In this document: one piece after another, positions 16,758 through 25,331 of the stretch
Layout of the letters: each line of letters begins with the position of its first letter
Position numbering within the stretch: position 1 is the first letter of the stretch
Source of the DNA: Cellulomonas composti
GTDB taxonomy: Bacteria; Actinomycetota; Actinomycetes; Actinomycetales; Cellulomonadaceae
Direction of reading: 5' to 3'
Assembly: GCF_007990245.1 (NCBI RefSeq)
Contig: NZ_BJWG01000006.1
Coordinates: 170,330 to 234,329 of the forward strand
DNA: 64,000 bases
The notes under the pieces: generated by a model
Databases searched by the model: none
The model's input: the letters and a program-made list of their open reading frames with translations, nothing else
Told to the model about the DNA's origin: nothing
Made by a program: the position numbers and the translations under genes

Positions 16758-17426
16758 CTACATGCGGGCTTTGCGCCAACCGGCGGCGACGGCTTCGGCT
16801 TCGGTGCAGAACCAGCGTTCGCCGTATGCCTCGTTGATGACCGTCTCGTCGTAGTACGCCTGGCCCGGCACGTGAAAAATCAGCTCCCCCGTCTTGAATG
16901 ACACGTTTCCCTTAATGAGACAGGCCGCGTCGGGGTCATCCGCGGACACGAGGCCGAAGTCATTGGGGGTGACGTCGGGGTCCGGGTCATCGGCGGATAC
17001 CAGACCGAAGTCATTGTGGGTGACGTCGGGGTCCGGGTCATCGGCGGATACCAGACCGAAGTCGCGGTGGGTGGCGGTCGGTTCTGGTTCGACGGCGACT
17101 GGTGGCGGTGGGCCGTCACCAGTCGTGTCCGTCGACACTGTCGCGCCATCAGCGTCGGCGACACACGTCCAGTACACGCCCCGGAGCGACGACTCCTCAC
17201 TCGTGTACCAATAGCCGCGGAGCTCCCAGGTGTCGCGGCCGGCCGAGCTGGGGTTCCCGGAGAACTCGACGTGGTTCGCGTCCACCAACGAGCGCAGCTC
17301 GCTCACGCACGCCGCCTTGGCGTCCGGGACCGCCGAGTCACATGCGCTGACGGTCAGCGTCGTGAAAACGCCGAGCAACACGGCGAGCAGCATCCCGTGG
17401 TGGCGCAGTCGAACCCGAGTGGGCAT
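16758..17426 (-). CDS. Lipoprotein with three 17-residue repeats and a C-terminal sunset-type domain
   Basis: 222 residues. A signal peptide ends in the lipobox LTVSAC (Cys at about 29), so the mature protein should be lipid-anchored outside the membrane. A small Cys-containing domain (AACVSELRSLVD...VYWTCVADAD) is followed by an acidic linker in which a 17-residue unit (DFGLVSADDPDPDVTHN) is repeated three times. The C-terminal 50 residues (KGNVSFKTGELIFHVPGQAY...GERWFCTEAEAVAAGWRKA) match the small domain found at the end of surface nucleases and lipoproteins, called the sunset domain. A TACCAT -10 box lies 6 nt before the ATG (minus 17438-17433). Confidence 0.85.
   Translation of the reverse strand: MPTRVRLRHHGMLLAVLLGVFTTLTVSACDSAVPDAKAACVSELRSLVDANHVEFSGNPSSAGRDTWELRGYWYTSEESSLRGVYWTCVADADGATVSTDTTGDGPPPPVAVEPEPTATHRDFGLVSADDPDPDVTHNDFGLVSADDPDPDVTPNDFGLVSADDPDAACLIKGNVSFKTGELIFHVPGQAYYDETVINEAYGERWFCTEAEAVAAGWRKARM
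16936..17088. repeat. Three 51-bp coding tandem repeats in the lipoprotein
   Basis: Units start at 16936, 16987 and 17038, exactly 51 bp (17 codons) apart. The first two are nearly identical and the third diverges at its distal end. The high identity suggests recent slippage or recombination. Confidence 0.85.
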
Positions 17427-17563
17427 GTGGTGATGGTAGCGGGGCCAGTCGTCCAGGGTGCCTGGTTCTCGTCGCCCGATGTCGACGTCGCGTGTTGCGC
17501 AACAATCTGCACACCTGCACGTGGGAGTGCTCGCCCGAGCGGCTCCCCCGGAAGGTGCTTGCG

Positions 17564-18240
17564 GTGCTGTCGATGCACAAGCTGATCGTCGGCGACGGGC
17601 ATGCGTACCGGACGAGGCATCGCCGCCGGCGATGCGGGGCTGTCCGCCGACGATTCGCTCACGGTGTACTCGAGCAGACGGGCAACCCGTCGGGCCGGTG
17701 GGATCGGCGACGGTGTCAGCGGGATCGGCGACGGTCGGCGTCGGGTGGGTGCGGCCGCGTCAGAGGCTGCGATGACGGCGGTCTTCCATGACGGGCGCGA
17801 CCCGATCAGCCTCGAACCGTTGGGTATGCCCTACACGCAGCTCATGCCCGGCGAGGTCGGCACACTGTGGCCGGGTACGACCTGACCTTCACGGCGCCGA
17901 AGTCCGTCTCGGTCCTGTGGGGGTTGGCCGACGACCAGGCACGCGCCGCTCTGTACGACGCCCACCACGCAGCACTGGCCTCCGCACTGAGGTTCGTGGA
18001 GCAGTTGTTGATCCGGACACAGGTCGGCGCGGCCGGTTTCCCTGCTCGACGCCGCCGAAGCACCCCGCCGGCTCGGCGCCCAAAGTCTGGCTGAGCGCCT
18101 CGCGGACCTTCACATGACGCACCTGCCCGACGACCAGCGGTAGGCAGCCAAGACCGCGCTCGTCTCGACGCGGCGGCTCGACGTGCTCGTCGGCGCTGCC
18201 GGCACGGGGAAGACCACAACGCTGGCCTGCAACAGCACGC
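17564..18240 (+). pseudogene. Decayed MobF/TrwC-type conjugative relaxase
   Basis: Relaxase fragments occur in the correct order but in different frames. VLSMHKLIVGDGHAY begins at 17564 (canonical N-terminus). DAGLSADDSLTVY, EQTGNPSGRW, and MTAVFHDGRDPISLEPLG follow, then AGYDLTFTAPKSVSVLWGLA at about 17869-17928, the conserved relaxase core. After an internal stop and a large deletion comes the helicase Walker A, VGAAGTGKTTTL, at about 18198. A complete protein would exceed 1000 residues, so at least three frameshifts and a deletion have destroyed it. It ends directly at the 3' end of tRNA-Arg, the usual boundary of an integrative element. The 137 bp between the lipoprotein start and this remnant show nothing else. 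Confidence 0.85.
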
Positions 18241-18241
18241 T

Positions 18242-18256
18242 GTGCGCCTGGGCAGA
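18242..18256. repeat. Putative att site copy within the tRNA-Arg 3' end
   Basis: Identical to 14284-14298. It covers the acceptor 3' strand, the discriminator base and part of the T-arm, so the tRNA gene is kept intact on this side. Confidence 0.55.
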
Positions 18257-18315
18257 TTCGAACTGCCGACACCCGCTTTAGGAGAGCGGTGCTCTATCCC
18301 CTGAGCTACAGGCGC
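18243..18315 (-). tRNA. tRNA-Arg (anticodon CCT)
   Basis: On the minus strand the 73-nt sequence folds as a cloverleaf. The acceptor GCGCCTG pairs with CAGGCGC, the D-arm is GCTCAGGGGATAGAGC, and the anticodon stem CCGCT/AGCGG encloses the loop CTCCTAA with anticodon CCT. The T-arm is GGCAGTTCGAATCTGCC. CCA is not encoded. It decodes AGG, a rare codon in this genome, and its 3' end is a common integration target. Confidence 0.95.
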
Positions 18316-18525
18316 GCGGCACTCGTGGGACGTGCCGGTGGCCCTGGCACGGGGTTCCAGGGCGCGCTCAGCCTATTGCAGCACGCCTCGTGCCGGTGCC
18401 GGGATCCGCTCCTGCACTCGGCACTGCGTCCGGGCGGGGGTTGCGACCGTGCGAGCGGGTTCCGACCGCGCGAGCGGACCGGAGCCCAGGGCGAGGTCCG
18501 GCGGTCTTCGTTCCGAGGTGGGGGC

Positions 18526-19641
18526 TCAGGCCGGGCGAGCGGGTGGGCGAGCGGGTGGGGCGGTCGTGACGGGGGCGAGCTCGAGGACCGGGTCGAGGTC
18601 GTTGCAGGCCGCCCAGCGGTGGACCTGGGTCTCGATCGCCGCGATGGTCGCCGGCTCCAGCTCTACCCACGGGCGGACGACGACGGTCGCGGTACGGCCT
18701 TTGGTCGTCGGTCGCCACGCTGCGACGACCTGGGAGTCCAGGAGCACCGGGTGGAAGAACTGGTTCGAGTTGCCGGGGCCGATGTCGGCGGCGGTCGCGT
18801 TGAAGAACCGACGGGACTCCGAGAAGCCGACGACGTACTCGTCGTAGGTCTGCAGCAGGTGGACGTCGGGCGACGCCGGCACAGGTACGGGTGCAGGCGC
18901 CGGGACGTGCCACAGCGTCAGCCCGTCGACCTCGATCCGCTCGACCTCGCCCGCGAGGTCGGCCAACGCGCGGCGCAGGTCGGTGCGGGTCTGGCTCGAC
19001 CACCAGGACAGGTCTGCGACGGTCGCCGGGCCGTGGCCGACGAGGTAGCGGCGAACGAGCTCGACGAGCGCGTCGTCGCCGCGCAGGTCGCGGCCGCCGG
19101 GGACCCGCTCGTCGAGGAGCGCGTACGTCTGGCGGGTGCCGCGCGCGACGCCGGAGACGAGGAGCGCGTCGAGCTCGCAGCGCAGCAGCACCAGCGCCAG
19201 CGGAGCTCCGGCCAGGTCGAGGCCGGAGGCGGCGAGCGCGATGCGGACCTCGTCGCGCGTGAGGTGCTCGCCGCCGGCCAGCACGCGCGTCAGAACTGCG
19301 CCGGCGCGGGCCACCAGCTCGTCGTCCACGCCGATGGTCCGCTCCTGGTAGCGGCAGGCCGCCGCGACGCGAGGGCCGGTCAGGGCCTGGACCCAGCGCA
19401 CGTCGTCGGCCGCGAGGAAGTGCCACGTGGGCCGCAGCGCGTGGGTGCGCAGCACGCGACCCTCGTCGAGCGCGGTCTGCACGGTGGCCAGGTCGGCGCC
19501 CGAGCGCTGGGCGAGCGACCACCGCGCGTACCCGAGCTCCTGCGCCTGCACCGCGAGCAGGTGCTCCACCACGCCGGGTGCGGACGCCAACGGCGGTCCG
19601 ACGAGTCGCTGCGCGGCCACGCGCGAGCGCGCCACCTCCAT
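18526..19641 (-). CDS. Winged-helix HTH_42 (AlkZ/AlkX-like) protein
   Basis: 371 residues from the ATG at 19641, which follows AGGGTGGA; a TTG at 19668 would add nine residues. The protein resembles the tandem winged-helix family (HTH_42, DUF1006) that includes AlkZ-type DNA glycosylases, which unhook interstrand crosslinks. Signature regions are RLVGPPLASAPGVVEHLLAVQAQ (catalytic Gln-containing helix), LRPTWHFLAADD and DLSWWSSQTRTDLRRAL, with LLQTYDEYVVGFSESR near the C-terminus. The QAQE motif fits AlkZ-like members. Substrate is unknown; actinobacterial homologues sometimes protect against genotoxic natural products. The 210-bp gap to the tRNA is featureless. Confidence 0.85.
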   Translation of the reverse strand: MEVARSRVAAQRLVGPPLASAPGVVEHLLAVQAQELGYARWSLAQRSGADLATVQTALDEGRVLRTHALRPTWHFLAADDVRWVQALTGPRVAAACRYQERTIGVDDELVARAGAVLTRVLAGGEHLTRDEVRIALAASGLDLAGAPLALVLLRCELDALLVSGVARGTRQTYALLDERVPGGRDLRGDDALVELVRRYLVGHGPATVADLSWWSSQTRTDLRRALADLAGEVERIEVDGLTLWHVPAPAPVPVPASPDVHLLQTYDEYVVGFSESRRFFNATAADIGPGNSNQFFHPVLLDSQVVAAWRPTTKGRTATVVVRPWVELEPATIAAIETQVHRWAACNDLDPVLELAPVTTAPPARPPARPA

Positions 19642-19713
19642 CGGTTCCACCCTGGTGAGCCTAGACAACGGCTCGCCCGGTGCCTCCCCCGGCGGACGGA
19701 CGGGCCAGCCCGT

Positions 19714-20802
19714 TCAGGCGCCCGGTTCCTCCGCCACGTCGACGAGATCGCGCTCCTCGACGGTCGTCACGGGAACGGCGGTGTTGTCCCCCGAGAGCCA
19801 GCGCAACCAGCGCACGGACGGGTCCGGTTCGAGGAACAGCGCCCGCACCAGCAGGGTCATCGGGATGGACAGGATCGCGCCGATCGGGCCGATCACGAAG
19901 GTCCAGAACGTCACGGAGACGAACGACAACGTGAGGCTCAGGTCGACCGCGTCGCTGACGAACTTGGGCTGCACGAGCACCTGCAGCACGACGTTGACCA
20001 CGCAGTACACCGCGATCACGGCCAGCATCATGGGCCAGCCCCCGACGACGAGCCCGAGGATCGCCGGCGGGATCAGGCCGATCACGAAGCCCACGTTCGG
20101 GATGAAGTTCGTGACGAACGCGAGGATCGCCCACACCACCGGCGCGGGCACGCCCAGCCACCACAGCGCCAGACCGTCGAGCACCGCGACGATCGCGCCG
20201 AACGTCGCGCTCACCACGTAGTAGCGCCGCACGCCCGACGTGTATCGCGCGGTGCGCTCGAGCGTGACCGCGCGCTCGGAGCCGTAGACCTCGTCCGCCC
20301 GCGCGTACCGGGCGCCGTCGGCGGACATGAACAGCACGTACGCGAACACGACGAACAGCGCGCCCGCGACGGCGAGCACGGAGCTGCCGAGCGAGGCCGC
20401 GAACGAGACGAGGTTCGCGGGGTCGACCGCGCGGGAGGCGGCATCGGTCGCCGTCGAGTCGAGCCCGACGGACGCGAGCCACGACATCAGGTCGTCGAGA
20501 GCGGCCTGCAGCTCGGGGCGGTAGTCGACGACCATCGACGCGAACTGCGCGATCGCGTAGGCGCACAACCCCACGATGGCGACCACGACGAGCCAGCCGG
20601 TCACGACCACCGTCGACGTCGCGGCCCACCGCGGCCAGCCGCGACGCTCGAGCGGGAAGCGGATCGGGTGCACGATCACCGTGACGACGGCGCCCAGTGC
20701 GAGGGGCCCGAGCACCCCACGCGCACCGTGGATGCCCGCGAGGACGACGACCGCCGCAGCCAGGCCGAGCAGCACGCGCTGCGCGTAGCCGTGCGACGTC
20801 AT
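19714..20802 (-). CDS. AI-2E family transporter (membrane permease-like)
   Basis: 362 residues with about eight hydrophobic segments. The order of helices and the motif region VVWAILAFVTNFIPNVGF, followed by GLIPPAILGLVVGGW and LSFVSVTFWTFVIGPIGAIL, is diagnostic of the AI-2E/PerM/TqsA family. Members export small molecules or act as Na+/H+ antiporters; the autoinducer-2 link is not general. It starts 10 bp downstream of the LuxR-type regulator stop on the same strand, so the two are probably co-transcribed. Confidence 0.88.
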   Translation of the reverse strand: MTSHGYAQRVLLGLAAAVVVLAGIHGARGVLGPLALGAVVTVIVHPIRFPLERRGWPRWAATSTVVVTGWLVVVAIVGLCAYAIAQFASMVVDYRPELQAALDDLMSWLASVGLDSTATDAASRAVDPANLVSFAASLGSSVLAVAGALFVVFAYVLFMSADGARYARADEVYGSERAVTLERTARYTSGVRRYYVVSATFGAIVAVLDGLALWWLGVPAPVVWAILAFVTNFIPNVGFVIGLIPPAILGLVVGGWPMMLAVIAVYCVVNVVLQVLVQPKFVSDAVDLSLTLSFVSVTFWTFVIGPIGAILSIPMTLLVRALFLEPDPSVRWLRWLSGDNTAVPVTTVEERDLVDVAEEPGA

Positions 20803-20824
20803 CTCAGCACCGTCATCTCAGCAC
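20797..20824. repeat. 14-bp tandem duplication across a stop-start junction
   Basis: CGTCATCTCAGCAC occurs at 20797-20810 and 20811-20824. It contains the ATG of the AI-2E gene and the TGA of the regulator; the second copy still holds an ATGA overlap, suggesting that an ancestral 4-bp overlap was split by the duplication. Confidence 0.7.
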
Positions 20825-23452
20825 CGCCGTCAGGTCCTCACGTGAGTGGACTCCGGTCTTCGCGAAGACGCGCGCGAGGTGCGAGTCGACGGTCCGCACG
20901 GACAGGGTCAGCCGCGCGGCGATCGCGCGCGACGTCATGCCGCCGGCCGCCAGCGCCGCGATCTCCCGCTCGCGCGGGGTCAGCGCGATCGCCGGCTCGG
21001 TCGTCGGCAGCCACAGGCCGCACCGGTTGAGGTCCCGCTCGGCGATCCGCGCCAGGTCAGGGTCCGCGGCGCCGAGCGCGTCGACGTGCGCGGCGACGGC
21101 TGCCGCACGGGGCCCCTGCACGACTGCGGCCAGCGCCTCGACGCGGGGGCCGACGTCGACGGCCGACGCGCCGGAGCGCACCAGCCGGTGCAGCGCCTCG
21201 AGCTCGATGCGTGCGTAGCCGTTCGCGCGGGCCCACGAGGCCAACGTGCGCGCCTCGTCGGCGACCCCGGGGTCGCGCAGCCAGGCGAGCGTGTCCAGAC
21301 GCAGCAGCCGGACCTCGCCGTCGTACACGGCGGCGGAGCGCGGCGGCGTCGTCGCGAGCTGCTCGAGCTGGCGCCGGGCGAGGGCCGTCGAGCCCGACGC
21401 GGCGTTCGCGAGCGCCTCGGCGGCGCCCGTGTAGCCCCACATGCCGCCGCGGTCGCTCAGCCGCAGTCGCGCGTTGGCGGCGCGCAGGTCGCCCGCCGCC
21501 TGGGACCAGGCGCCACGTGCGATCCCGACGAAGCCGCGACCCGCCTGGGCCGCGACCCAGTCCAGGACCACGGGGCTCTCCGGGTCGAGTGCGCCGGCGG
21601 CGTCCTCGAGCTCGTCGAGCCAGCCCGCCCACAGGACCACGGTGAACGCGGCCGTCACGATCTCGCCGGCCGCCCAGCGGTAGTGGTCGCCGTGCGCACG
21701 CGCCACGGGCAGGTACCGCTCGCACAGACCGCGCGCCTCGGCGAACCTCCCGGCGTGCGCGAGCCCGAGCGCGGTCGGCGCGACGAGCCGCACGGCGGAC
21801 GCCGGCGTGCGCGGGTCCGCGAGCACCGCGAGCGCCTCGTCGCGCGTCTCGGCGTGCCGGCCGCCGAAGCCGTACCGGACGAGGCGTGCCGTGGTGAGCT
21901 CCTCGACCCAGCGAGTGGCTGCGCCGGCGTGCACGATCGTCGCGGCGGCCTCGTCGAGCGCGGTGACTGCACCGTCGACGTCGTCGTCCCCGTACTGCAC
22001 GAGCGCGGCGACCAGCTGCACACCGCGCACGTAGACCTCGGCGCACGCGGGCCGCTCCGGGAGCAGCAGGCCGATCACCGCGAGCGCATCGCGTGCGTCA
22101 CGTTCCGCGAGGGCAAGCTCGCTCATCGCCCAGCGCGCCTCGGCGCGCAGGAGCAGCAGCTCTGCGGAGTCGAGGGTGCCGGGCTCCGTGACGCGCAGCA
22201 CGACGTCGACCATCTGCACCACGGTCTCGGGCTGCTGCAGCTCGAAGGCCGCGTCGACGGCGGCACGGAGCCGGGCGGGTCCGACGACGAGGCCCGCGTC
22301 GAGTGCCAGCACCACGGACCTCACCAGCGGCATGCCCGACGAGGTGTGCGCGGAGCCGGCGACGGCGTCGAGCACCTCGCGGCGGCGACCCCCGGAGATG
22401 CCGGCCCGCACGGCCTCGGCGTACAGCGCGTGCGCGAGGTCGACCACCAGGTCGTTGCCGCCGGCCGCGGACGGCTGCGCCCGCAGGGTCGCGACGCCCG
22501 CGTGAGTCAGCTCGTCGACCGCGGTGCGCGGCACGACGTCGAGCAGGAGGCTCATCGGCGTCGGGCACAGCAGCGCGACGACCTCGAGCGCGCGGCGCGC
22601 CTCCGGCGAGAGCCGGGCGGTGTCGTTCTCGACGACCTCGATGAGGCGGCTGCCGGGAACGGCGCGACCCGTCCACACCCACACGCCGTCGCTCTCCCGC
22701 ATGGCCCCGGCGGCGCGCTGCGAGCGGACGAGCTCACGCGCGTGGAAGACGTTGCCGCGGGTCTCGCCCCACACGCGGCGCACGGTGTCGACCGTCGTCG
22801 GGCCGCCCAGCTCCGCGACGAGCCACTGCTCCATCTCGACGGCGGTGAACGGGTCGACGTCGATGCGCTCGACGACCTCGTCCTTCCACAGCTCGAGCCA
22901 CGGCGACTCGGCGGCGCCGGCCTGCCGGCAGGTCGCGACCAGCAGCACGTCGCCCTGGCGCACGAGCCAGGCGAGCGCCTGCGCGGACGCGTCGTCGAGC
23001 AGGTGCGCGTCGTCGACGCGCAGCACCACGGGCGCGCCGGACGCCCGCTCGGCGAGCGAGGCCGACAGCGCGCGAACGGTGCGCGCGAAGCTGCCCATCG
23101 CGAGCAGACCGTCGTCGCCGAGCAGCGGCTCGAGCGCGGCGAGCGGGATGCCGTGACGGGTGGCGGCCCCGGACAGCGCGACGACGACGGGCGCCGACCC
23201 CTGTCCGCGCGCGCAGAGGCGTTCGAGGGCTCGCGCGGCGAGCGCGGTCTTGCCGACGCCGGCCTCCCCGACGACGAGCACGCTGCGCCCGGCCTCGAGC
23301 GACTCCCGCACGTTCTCGACGACGAGGCGGCGCGACTCGGGCATCAGCCACGGGCTGCCGGCCTGGGTGGGCAGAGCCGGGCGGCCCTCGACCGTCCCCT
23401 GCGTGGGCAGGCTCGCACCGTGGTGCGCTGCCGGGCGGTTGAGCGGAGTCAC
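20813..23452 (-). CDS. Large ATP-binding LuxR-family regulator (LAL/MalT-like), candidate regulator of the CIS locus
   Basis: 879 residues from a GTG at 23452. The N-terminal STAND/AAA-type ATPase has Walker A GEAGVGKT (62-69), Walker B-like VVLRVDDAHLL, and a middle section of TPR-like helical repeats (about 400-800). The C-terminal LuxR domain (about 815-875) contains LTPREREIAALAAGGMTSR and LSVRTVDSHLARVFAKTGV. Such regulators sense an inducer through the ATPase/TPR part and activate promoters via the HTH. It is transcribed divergently from the sheath operon across a 278-bp gap holding an inverted repeat and the shared promoter motif, so control of the injection system is likely. That link is inference from position. 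Confidence 0.88.
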   Translation of the reverse strand: MTPLNRPAAHHGASLPTQGTVEGRPALPTQAGSPWLMPESRRLVVENVRESLEAGRSVLVVGEAGVGKTALAARALERLCARGQGSAPVVVALSGAATRHGIPLAALEPLLGDDGLLAMGSFARTVRALSASLAERASGAPVVLRVDDAHLLDDASAQALAWLVRQGDVLLVATCRQAGAAESPWLELWKDEVVERIDVDPFTAVEMEQWLVAELGGPTTVDTVRRVWGETRGNVFHARELVRSQRAAGAMRESDGVWVWTGRAVPGSRLIEVVENDTARLSPEARRALEVVALLCPTPMSLLLDVVPRTAVDELTHAGVATLRAQPSAAGGNDLVVDLAHALYAEAVRAGISGGRRREVLDAVAGSAHTSSGMPLVRSVVLALDAGLVVGPARLRAAVDAAFELQQPETVVQMVDVVLRVTEPGTLDSAELLLLRAEARWAMSELALAERDARDALAVIGLLLPERPACAEVYVRGVQLVAALVQYGDDDVDGAVTALDEAAATIVHAGAATRWVEELTTARLVRYGFGGRHAETRDEALAVLADPRTPASAVRLVAPTALGLAHAGRFAEARGLCERYLPVARAHGDHYRWAAGEIVTAAFTVVLWAGWLDELEDAAGALDPESPVVLDWVAAQAGRGFVGIARGAWSQAAGDLRAANARLRLSDRGGMWGYTGAAEALANAASGSTALARRQLEQLATTPPRSAAVYDGEVRLLRLDTLAWLRDPGVADEARTLASWARANGYARIELEALHRLVRSGASAVDVGPRVEALAAVVQGPRAAAVAAHVDALGAADPDLARIAERDLNRCGLWLPTTEPAIALTPREREIAALAAGGMTSRAIAARLTLSVRTVDSHLARVFAKTGVHSREDLTAVLR

Positions 23453-23565
23453 GCGGAAGGCCTTTCGTCCGACGGGGCTGCGCCCATCATCCCCGGCGTC
23501 GGGCCGTGCTCGTCACCCATCCGGGCGCCGTCTCGCAGTCCGGGCGATGTTCACCCGGTCAACCG

Positions 23566-23592
23566 GCGGCTCCGGACGGGCAATGGAGCCGC
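23566..23592. promoter_or_regulatory. 8-bp inverted repeat in the regulator-sheath intergenic region
   Basis: GCGGCTCC (23566-23573) and GGAGCCGC (23585-23592) are perfectly complementary with an 11-nt spacer, 11 bp upstream of the shared motif. It is a candidate operator or divergent-promoter element. Confidence 0.4.
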
Positions 23593-23603
23593 GCCACGCG
23601 GTT

Positions 23604-23648
23604 GCGTAGCGATTACCGATGCCTCCCGGACCCGCCCGTTCCTAGCCT
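23604..23648 (+). promoter_or_regulatory. CIS-locus shared promoter element, copy 1 (sheath operon)
   Basis: GCGTAGCGATTACCGATGCC at 23604-23623 is followed after 19 bp by a -10-like TAGCCT (23643-23648). It precedes the sheath GTG by about 80 nt. The same element and spacing recur before two further CIS transcription units, with a weaker fourth copy. Confidence 0.75.
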
Positions 23649-23730
23649 CGACGGGACACACCCGCGTCTCCAGACCACCCCGCGCCGGTGCATGCCTCAC
23701 GCGGGGGCCGTTCCGAAAGAAGGATGGCCA

Positions 23731-25299
23731 GTGCCCACTTACACAGCGCCAGGCGTGTACGTCGAGGAGGTTCCCTCCTCCCAGAAGGTCCTCGCATCGG
23801 CCCCGACCGCGGTCGCCGCATTCGTCGGATTCACGGCGCAGGCGCCGAGCGACGACCCCAACGACCCGCAGGGCCTCGCGCCGCGGATCGTCACCAGCTG
23901 GAACCAGTACGAGGCGCTGTACGGCGGCTTCGTCGAGGGCGCCCTGCTCCCGCTGTCGGTGTACGGCTACTTCCTCAACGGCGGTCAGGTCGCGTACATC
24001 GTGCGCATCCCGAACGCCGAGCCGGCGGGCGAGCCGTCGCGCCTCGAGCTGCCCGCGCTGGACCGTTCGCTCGGTCTGCCGCTGGCGATCGAGTCGGTCG
24101 AGCCCGACGCCGAGCTCTCCGTCCTCGTCTCCACGGCGGACTCGTCCGACGACGAGGACGGCCCCGCGCCGTTCACGATCACGATCGTCGACGGCGGCGA
24201 GGAGGTCGAGCGCTTCGACGACCTGACCATCGGCGGCCCGCGTGACGCGGCGACGGTGATCAACAAGACCTCGACGAAGGTCAAGGTCGAGATCAAGCTC
24301 GCGGACGACGTCGACCTGTCGAGCCAGCTCGAGATCCTCAAGCCCGGCCAGTACCGGCTCGAGAAGGCCGCGCCGGTGCCGGTGCCGGTCTCGGGCCGCA
24401 AGTTCGCGGGCTCGGAGTCGAGCCGTTCGGGCATCAACGGTCTCGCGATCGCGGAGGACGTGACGATCGTCGTCGTGCCCGACCTGCTGACCGCCGCGAC
24501 CAAGGAGGACGGGTCGATCGACCTCGGCCTCTGGAAGGCCGTCCAGACCAGCCTGATCGCGCACTGCGAGCTGCACGCGAACCGTGTCGCCATCCTCGAC
24601 GCGCCTCCCGGGATGACCCCGCAGCAGGTCAAGGAGTGGCGTTCGGACGCCGCGCAGTACGACTCCGCCTTCGCGACGCTGTACTACCCCTGGATCAAGG
24701 TCGAGAACCCGACCGGCACCAACGGCAACAGCGAGATCCTCGTGCCGCCGTCGGGCCACGTCGCGGGCGTGTGGGCGCGCACCGACGAGACGCGCGGCGT
24801 GTGGAAGGCCCCGGCCAACGACACGATCCGGGGTGTCCTCGACGTCGAGCGCTCGATCACGCAGAACGAGCAGGGTCTGCTGAACCCGATCGGCATCAAC
24901 GCGATCCGCCCGTTCGGCACGCGCGGCATCCGCGTGTGGGGTGCGCGCACCCTCTCGTCGGACACCGACTGGCAGTACATCAACGTGCGCCGCCTGTTCA
25001 ACATGGTCGAGTCGACGATCCTCACGGGCACCCAGTGGGCCGTCTTCGAGCCGAACGACGTCGCACTGTGGGAGGGCGTCAAGCGCACGCTGAACGCCTA
25101 CCTGCGCGGCCTGTGGCAGGCCGGCGCCCTGTTCGGCGCCTCGCCGGACCAGGCGTTCTTCGTGAAGTGCGACGCGGAGACGAACCCGCCGGAGTCGATC
25201 GACGCGGGCAAGCTCGTCGTCGAGGTCGGCATCGCGCCGGTCAAGCCCGCCGAGTTCGTCATCTTCCGCATCAGCCAGAACAAGCAGACCGCGTCCTGA
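23731..25299 (+). CDS. Contractile tail sheath protein
   Basis: 522 residues from a GTG with AAGGA ribosome-binding site. The start PTYTAPGVYVEEVPSSQKVL is the classic N-terminal arm of phage and PVC-type sheath proteins. GVWKAPANDTIRGVLDVERS (about 350-370) and the C-terminal region RRLFNMVESTI...WAVFEPND...LWEGVKRTLNAYL are the conserved core that packs on the tube and interlocks subunits. The variable surface domain lies around residues 120-270. This is the contracting outer cylinder that drives the inner tube through a target membrane. It is the first gene of a 12-gene operon. Confidence 0.95.
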   Translation: MPTYTAPGVYVEEVPSSQKVLASAPTAVAAFVGFTAQAPSDDPNDPQGLAPRIVTSWNQYEALYGGFVEGALLPLSVYGYFLNGGQVAYIVRIPNAEPAGEPSRLELPALDRSLGLPLAIESVEPDAELSVLVSTADSSDDEDGPAPFTITIVDGGEEVERFDDLTIGGPRDAATVINKTSTKVKVEIKLADDVDLSSQLEILKPGQYRLEKAAPVPVPVSGRKFAGSESSRSGINGLAIAEDVTIVVVPDLLTAATKEDGSIDLGLWKAVQTSLIAHCELHANRVAILDAPPGMTPQQVKEWRSDAAQYDSAFATLYYPWIKVENPTGTNGNSEILVPPSGHVAGVWARTDETRGVWKAPANDTIRGVLDVERSITQNEQGLLNPIGINAIRPFGTRGIRVWGARTLSSDTDWQYINVRRLFNMVESTILTGTQWAVFEPNDVALWEGVKRTLNAYLRGLWQAGALFGASPDQAFFVKCDAETNPPESIDAGKLVVEVGIAPVKPAEFVIFRISQNKQTAS

Positions 25300-25331
25300 C
25301 GCGCCGAGAACTCACAGACAGGATCACCTAG

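Noticed and set aside
16936..17088. CRISPR-like array
   Set aside because: The three 51-bp units have no unique spacers and encode a continuous repeat in a lipoprotein.
18289..21030. Plus-strand frame of 913 codons opposite the AlkZ-like and AI-2E genes
   Set aside because: Shadow of two recognisable minus-strand genes; it even starts inside the tRNA.
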